64,000 bases of DNA from Strix aluco. Lineage: Eukaryota; Chordata; Aves; Strigiformes; Strigidae. How positions within the stretch are numbered: the stretch's first letter is position 1; the number at the start of each line of letters is the position of its first letter. Location: positions 26,477,716 through 26,541,715 of the forward strand of contig NC_133934.1 of assembly GCF_031877795.1 (NCBI RefSeq). Reading direction: 5' to 3'. Positions 61,501 through 64,000 of this stretch are shown one piece after another. The notes under the pieces were generated by a model that saw nothing but the letters and a program-made list of their open reading frames with translations, was not told where the DNA came from and made no database searches. The position numbers and the translations under genes are program-made.

Positions 61501-62954
61501 GGTTTAAATCAAGTGAGAGAAATTAGCAGGAGTGGTAATAGTGGGCTCACAGAAAATGGCATCCTCCCAAGTGGAAAACTACCATCACCTGATGTTAGCT
61601 ATGAGTCCTTTCCTGGTTACTACAGCAGCTCTGAAGGAATGAGCTATCTCTCCATCTCCTCCTGCTGACTTTCTCTTTTCTGCATTATGTTTCTGGGATA
61701 TGTGGCTACCTTCTTAAATCCACATTCATGAGAACTGAACTTTTTTTCAAGAGAAACTTATTTTTTCATCCTTGGCCGACTGAATGTCTGTCTCTACATA
61801 CGGGTTTGCATGCCTGCTTGTCAGTCTTTCTGCTTGTCCAGGTTGTTATTAAAACCTTTCCTTGTGGAATGGTTAAAATACATCCTTCATCCATCTCTAC
61901 AGCTCGAGCATTTCACCATCTCTTGTTTTTCACATTGTAAATCCCCTTCATAGTGTTGCCTTTCCCAAAATCTGTCTTTACTTTTGATCAGTCTTCCTCT
62001 TGTCTGCTTACTGAACAGCAAGAATAAAGAAGAAAGAGGGCTTATTAGAAATCTGATGGCAACTGATGTCCTATTCTTATTTCATTAAATTTAATACAAA
62101 GCTTGACTGGAAATACAAGGATTTTTTGCATAATGCTTTCAGAAAACAGATGGTTTTAAATTAGTTTGTACTATCTAACCCTGACCAGAGAAGATTTAGG
62201 ATGAAGTAATTTATCCAGCCCAAAAACCAGTGTTTACTTCTAAACTAATATCTGTTTGATTAAGGTAGGATGCAATTTACTTTAGTATTTCATTGTCCTT
62301 TTAATATTCAAATGCCCCTCTATGAACCAAGACTGCATGTGTGTTGATGCCAGTAATGCAGTACAGTGAGTCTGCAAGACTTTCTGTAATAAGGTGTAAA
62401 ATTCCATTCCGGTGCTTTATTTTCATTGTCATCTGTTTCTGTAACAATATCAAGGTTTGTAATATGCATTTTAATAAATGTAGCGGCTATTAATGTATTT
62501 GTAAATTCACAGGTTTTACTTATCCTTTATAGCTACTCTTTAGAACAAACTGAGCAGTTTCTGAACTGTGTTCTGGAGGCAGATCCTGTAAAAACAGTTA
62601 TAGCTCAAGAAAGCGTTCAGCCAAATGAAATTGTTTCTACCTACAATGCTGCAAAGAACCGGGAGAAGAAGGTATTTTTTTTTTAATAGTAGTTACAAAC
62701 ATATCCAAAGCTATATCCAAAAACACCCTATGATGCATACTTAGCTTCAACATTGCAAATTCCTACAGGCAAAAAAAAGTAAGGAAGAGGATGATCCTTT
62801 GAGTGAAATATTTCAAGAATTTGAGTATCCACAATATGATGATTTAAGAGCAGAAGCTTTTTGTCACCAGCAAAAGAGACAGGAATGTTTGAAGAAGGCT
62901 GGGGAGGCCTATCGCATGGGTATGAAGCCTGTGGCAGCATTTTATGCACATCAG
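43335..62954 (+). CDS. N4BP2: N4BP2, NEDD4-binding protein 2 (13 coding exons; 3' end beyond window)
   Basis: N4BP2 (B3BP) binds NEDD4 and BCL3. The family has 5'-polynucleotide kinase activity and a C-terminal Smr nicking-nuclease domain. The coding exons are 43335-43551, 45389-46616, 47452-47576, 48778-48866, 50636-50712, 52516-52671, 53825-56178, 57604-57689, 58415-58457, 59456-59700, 61082-61200, 62533-62671 and 62769-62954. Joined, they give 1688 codons without a stop and with matching phases at every junction. In order I see a CUE domain (44-84), a Walker A GVPGSGKS (471-478), STDDY (495-499) and IIIDNTN (535-541) of the T4-PNK-like kinase, a long acidic disordered region, two WPV...QR repeats, two further CUE-like modules (about 1101-1140 and 1558-1596), and DUF1771 (about 1645-1688). 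The human protein is about 1770 residues, so about 80-100 residues with Smr should follow to the right. The start MPRRRK matches the human start. No frameshift was seen. Confidence 0.95.
45389..46616 (+). CDS. N4BP2: N4BP2 coding exon 2 (end of CUE, acidic linker, Walker A)
   Basis: Residues 73-482. It completes the CUE domain (VENAMDYLLELS), then encodes a long Ser/Glu-rich linker with a conserved patch QLTEELDSLLENA. It ends with the kinase P-loop strand VLVLLRGVPGSGKSYLAR, whose Walker A residues are G471, G474, G476, K477 and S478. The proline-rich run that I recall in mammals before the kinase domain is reduced here to a short STPPCQPQQHW segment near residue 363. Acceptor ctcaacag and donor GCAAG|GTAG. 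Confidence 0.95.
47452..47576 (+). CDS. N4BP2: N4BP2 coding exon 3 (kinase domain)
   Basis: Residues 482-524. It encodes LEDNPGGIILSTDDYFY and CLGEAHDWNRKR. The STDDY aspartates (497-498) correspond to the acidic pair of T4-PNK-like kinases. The acceptor atctttcacag and donor CGAG|GTGAG preserve phase. Confidence 0.95.
48778..48866 (+). CDS. N4BP2: N4BP2 coding exon 4 (kinase domain)
   Basis: Residues 524-553, AKEAFEMRISPIIIDNTN followed by IQAWEMKPYVTL. IIIDNTN is the second conserved motif of this kinase family. It ends in phase 0. Confidence 0.95.
50636..50712 (+). CDS. N4BP2: N4BP2 coding exon 5 (kinase domain)
   Basis: Residues 554-579, AQQFKYKVMFREPDTWWKF followed by KPKELER. The FREPDTWWKF segment is highly conserved in N4BP2. 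Acceptor tttattcag and donor AAAG|GTAAG. Confidence 0.95.
51380..51838 (+). mobile_element. CR1 LINE 3' fragment, forward orientation
   Basis: This lies in N4BP2 intron 5. The order of recognisable CR1 segments is gagtgcactctcagg, tgcaggtgatactgaattg, aagaagaggcggttaagg, cagctaccttttgagaggtt, tctgggcaacctgatg and gttggactatgtgacctcc. It ends close to the 8-bp CR1 tail form (gattccatag). It is diverged and internally deleted and has no intact reading frame. The left edge is approximate. Confidence 0.85.
52516..52671 (+). CDS. N4BP2: N4BP2 coding exon 6 (end of kinase domain)
   Basis: Residues 579-631. It starts RRNIHGVSKEKIKRMLERYE, the conserved end of the kinase module, then becomes variable (SSVLDSSVPDKSEAAGWSED). 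Donor CATAG|GTTAG. Confidence 0.95.
53825..56178 (+). CDS. N4BP2: N4BP2 coding exon 7 (large acidic central exon)
   Basis: Residues 631-1416 in a single 2354-base exon. The sequence is rich in Glu, Ser, Lys and Thr and mostly predicted disordered. Conserved islands are LLNFLGDWPVEQTMGQR (W807) and QMIGHWPVSGSLEQRQQR (W887), a degenerate third copy of the QR-basic part before LALTFTNN, and a helical CUE/UBA-like segment at about 1101-1140 (LCKLFESVSFEALKDLYERC). A 33-base tandem duplication sits at 54681-54746. The exon ends LTLPPELALQLKEIFGPVGI. The gene is therefore rapidly evolving outside short motifs. Confidence 0.95.
54681..54746 (+). repeat. N4BP2: 33-base in-frame tandem duplication in N4BP2
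   Basis: Two 11-residue units, TEGDINRNTLE and TEGDISRNALE (residues 917-938), lie back to back and differ at a few bases. The frame is kept. They lie in the disordered part of exon 7. Confidence 0.95.
56883..56895. repeat. C13 homopolymer
   Basis: Thirteen consecutive C bases lie in N4BP2 intron 7. Confidence 0.85.
57219..57278 (+). repeat. Hairpin plus 26-bp tandem duplication in N4BP2 intron 7
   Basis: Arms CACAGTTTCA (57219-57228) and TGAAACTGTG (57233-57242) form a perfect 10-base inverted repeat with a 4-base loop. From 57225 a 26-base unit is repeated twice (second copy from 57251), duplicating the right arm. It lies about 330 bases upstream of coding exon 8. Confidence 0.85.
57604..57689 (+). 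CDS. N4BP2: N4BP2 coding exon 8
   Basis: Residues 1416-1444, SLTVEDCVVHIDLNLAKVIH followed by EKWKESIL. HIDLNLAKVIHEKWKES is a well-conserved N4BP2 block. Acceptor cttccataag and donor CTG|GTTAGT in phase 0. Confidence 0.93.
58415..58457 (+). CDS. N4BP2: N4BP2 coding exon 9 (short, two possible donors)
   Basis: Residues 1445-1459, KRQRRDESCKLSAE plus the first base of Gly1459. I chose the donor GAAG|GTATCT at 58457 because SCKL...PTV aligns with the human SCGKL...PSL. An internal donor TCAT|GTAAGT at 58439/58440 has a better intron side. It would remove 18 bases (six codons) without changing the frame. Confidence 0.8.
59304..59346 (+). other. N4BP2: Possible cryptic (poison) exon in N4BP2 intron 9
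   Basis: An acceptor (ttttgttttacaaaacag) ends at 59303 and a donor GATGAAG|GTAAAA follows 59346, bounding 43 bases. Joined to exon 9 in phase 1 it reads about ten codons to a TAG, and its length would also shift the frame. It therefore cannot be part of the full-length protein. Use is undemonstrated. Confidence 0.3.
59456..59700 (+). CDS. N4BP2: N4BP2 coding exon 10
   Basis: Residues 1459-1540. The first part is variable (GPTVIQQIDTDGSEMLLSQN). The second part carries the conserved DHWNAQIQKVSLRQIISEE and AIQEKQDL. Acceptor gcttttgaag and donor CTG|GTATGG in phase 0. Confidence 0.92.
61082..61200 (+). CDS. N4BP2: N4BP2 coding exon 11 (C-terminal CUE-like module, first part)
   Basis: Residues 1541-1580. 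It includes KLKEKQLFEMFPTINQNFL and MDVFKDN. The F-x-MFP...NQNFL pattern resembles the CUE MFP motif. Acceptor tcttctgggtag and donor AACAG|GTAAG. Confidence 0.93.
62533..62671 (+). CDS. N4BP2: N4BP2 coding exon 12 (end of CUE-like module)
   Basis: Residues 1580-1626. It starts YSLEQTEQFLNCVLEADPVK, which completes the CUE-like helices with its hydrophobic FLNCVL end, then becomes hydrophilic. It is followed by a 97-base intron, the shortest in the gene, whose retention would stop translation within a few codons. Confidence 0.93.
62769..62954 (+). CDS. N4BP2: N4BP2 coding exon 13 (DUF1771)
   Basis: Residues 1627-1688. After a lysine- and acid-rich start it encodes EYPQYDDLRAEAFCHQQKRQ and ECLKKAGEAYRMGMKPVAAF, the DUF1771 helical region that precedes Smr domains. 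It ends phase 0 at CAT CAG|GTAAAT. The Smr domain itself (motif LDLHG in the human protein) is not in the window. Confidence 0.94.
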
Positions 62955-64000
62955 GTAAATGTAAATATTGTGCTTTTTGCCTGAATTTAGAGAGGTACTT
63001 AAATACTGAATTAGAAGTGATAAGAAAAACATTGTGCCTACTAGAGTTGATAAATTTGCTCAATTACTGTTCCCTGTGTAAGCGTGATATTGAGAATCCC
63101 CTTGCAAGTAAAATCCCTTTCACTAGTACTGATACTGATATAGGAGACTAATATAACCAAATTGTGCAAGACCTCATGAAAGATGATATTTAGTACTTAG
63201 TCACACATGCTTGTTTTCTCACAGATCTCACTCTCACATCCACATAAGTGTAAACACTGAGACCTGTGTCCATGTGGTCTGGCCCAGTTCACTCATGTGT
63301 GACATGGACTGCAACGAACATCAGTTTTCAAATCCTCCATATGTCCCTCATGTTCCTCTTAATTGGTGATGAACTGTTTTTAGACACGTCTTTTGTACTT
63401 TTTAGGTATCAGACAGGTATTAAGAAGTGATCTTTTGCCTCGGAATCTTGCTTGCTTCGTCCTCCATAAATCGTGGGCAGGATTGCTGCCTCCTGTTTTT
63501 GCTTCCTCGTTCAGACTATCTTTATGGCTACAGTCTGTCTTGGGCTGGGATAAAGGTGGTGTGGTGTGTCGTGCTTTTTGCCATGCATCTGGTTTTGGAG
63601 TGTAGATCCGCTGCTGATCAGTCTTGTGTGCTCTGGGCTTGGAGCACAGGCTCTCTGGTCTTCATTCAAGCACATTTCTCAGTATATACCAGTTTGATTG
63701 CTGTTGATCATTGCTGTTGATCGTATTCTTGATTATAATTATCAACTGCTCTTGTGACCATTCCTGTGTGTTGGTTTCTTGGTGCCTTCACATGAGACCC
63801 ATTCACACTTCATTCAGACTACTCTTAAAAGTTCTGTTACAAATATCTCCCAAGGCTGTAGCTTTGATCTAATAGTATATTAAAAATTGGTTATTCACAT
63901 TATAGAAGCATTTAATTCTAAACTATGAATTGCATTATGACAGAACAAAAATGTAATAATGAATGACTTGAATTTGCTTAATATCTTAAAAAAGCTTTCA
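62955..64000 (+). other. N4BP2: N4BP2 intron 13, running off the window
   Basis: No segment matching the expected next exon (the end of DUF1771 and the Smr domain) was found. The DNA is AT-rich intron without clear repeats. Confidence 0.8.

Overview
This is vertebrate nuclear DNA, most likely from a bird. It is AT-rich, has two sharp CpG islands, and has short GT-AG introns. It also carries diverged CR1-type LINE fragments, which are typical of birds and other sauropsids. No prokaryotic, organellar or viral gene was recognised. The two genes match the human 4p14 order PDS5A (minus) then N4BP2 (plus), arranged head to head.

Layout. Positions 1-11114 are the first coding intron of PDS5A on the minus strand. 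Positions 11115-11234 hold the first 40 codons of PDS5A, a cohesin regulator. Its CpG island and probable non-coding first exon lie at about 11.3-12.9 kb, with a splice donor after 12108. From about 12.9 to 29.6 kb is AT-rich intergenic DNA with no gene I can support, only simple repeats and a few GC-richer patches. A second CpG island at about 29.6-30.9 kb is the probable N4BP2 promoter and first exon, with a donor after 30145. N4BP2 intron 1 follows, perhaps with one extra non-coding exon near 37.7 kb. From 43335 to 62954 I could place 13 N4BP2 coding exons on the plus strand. They join into one uninterrupted frame of 1688 codons. The last exons, expected to encode the Smr nuclease domain, lie beyond the right edge.

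Function. PDS5A is a HEAT-repeat protein that controls cohesin loading and release. N4BP2 (also called B3BP) has an N-terminal CUE domain, a T4-PNK-like P-loop kinase domain, a long acidic disordered middle, further CUE-like helical modules, and a DUF1771-Smr tail. The two genes are unrelated in function but share a promoter-level feature.

The strongest unexpected signal is a 132-bp block in the PDS5A island (12296-12427) that recurs in reverse complement in the N4BP2 island (29954-30084), with two mismatches by my hand alignment. Weaker homology extends on both sides. The block has the same orientation relative to transcription in both genes, and each is followed by a donor of the form AG|GTAAAGG. 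This looks like an inverted duplication, or ongoing gene conversion, of promoter/first-exon DNA between divergent neighbours about 17.5 kb apart. Other points are a possible in-frame N-terminal extension of PDS5A, short upstream ORFs in N4BP2, a tandem donor and a possible poison exon in N4BP2, and an 11-residue tandem duplication in its large exon.
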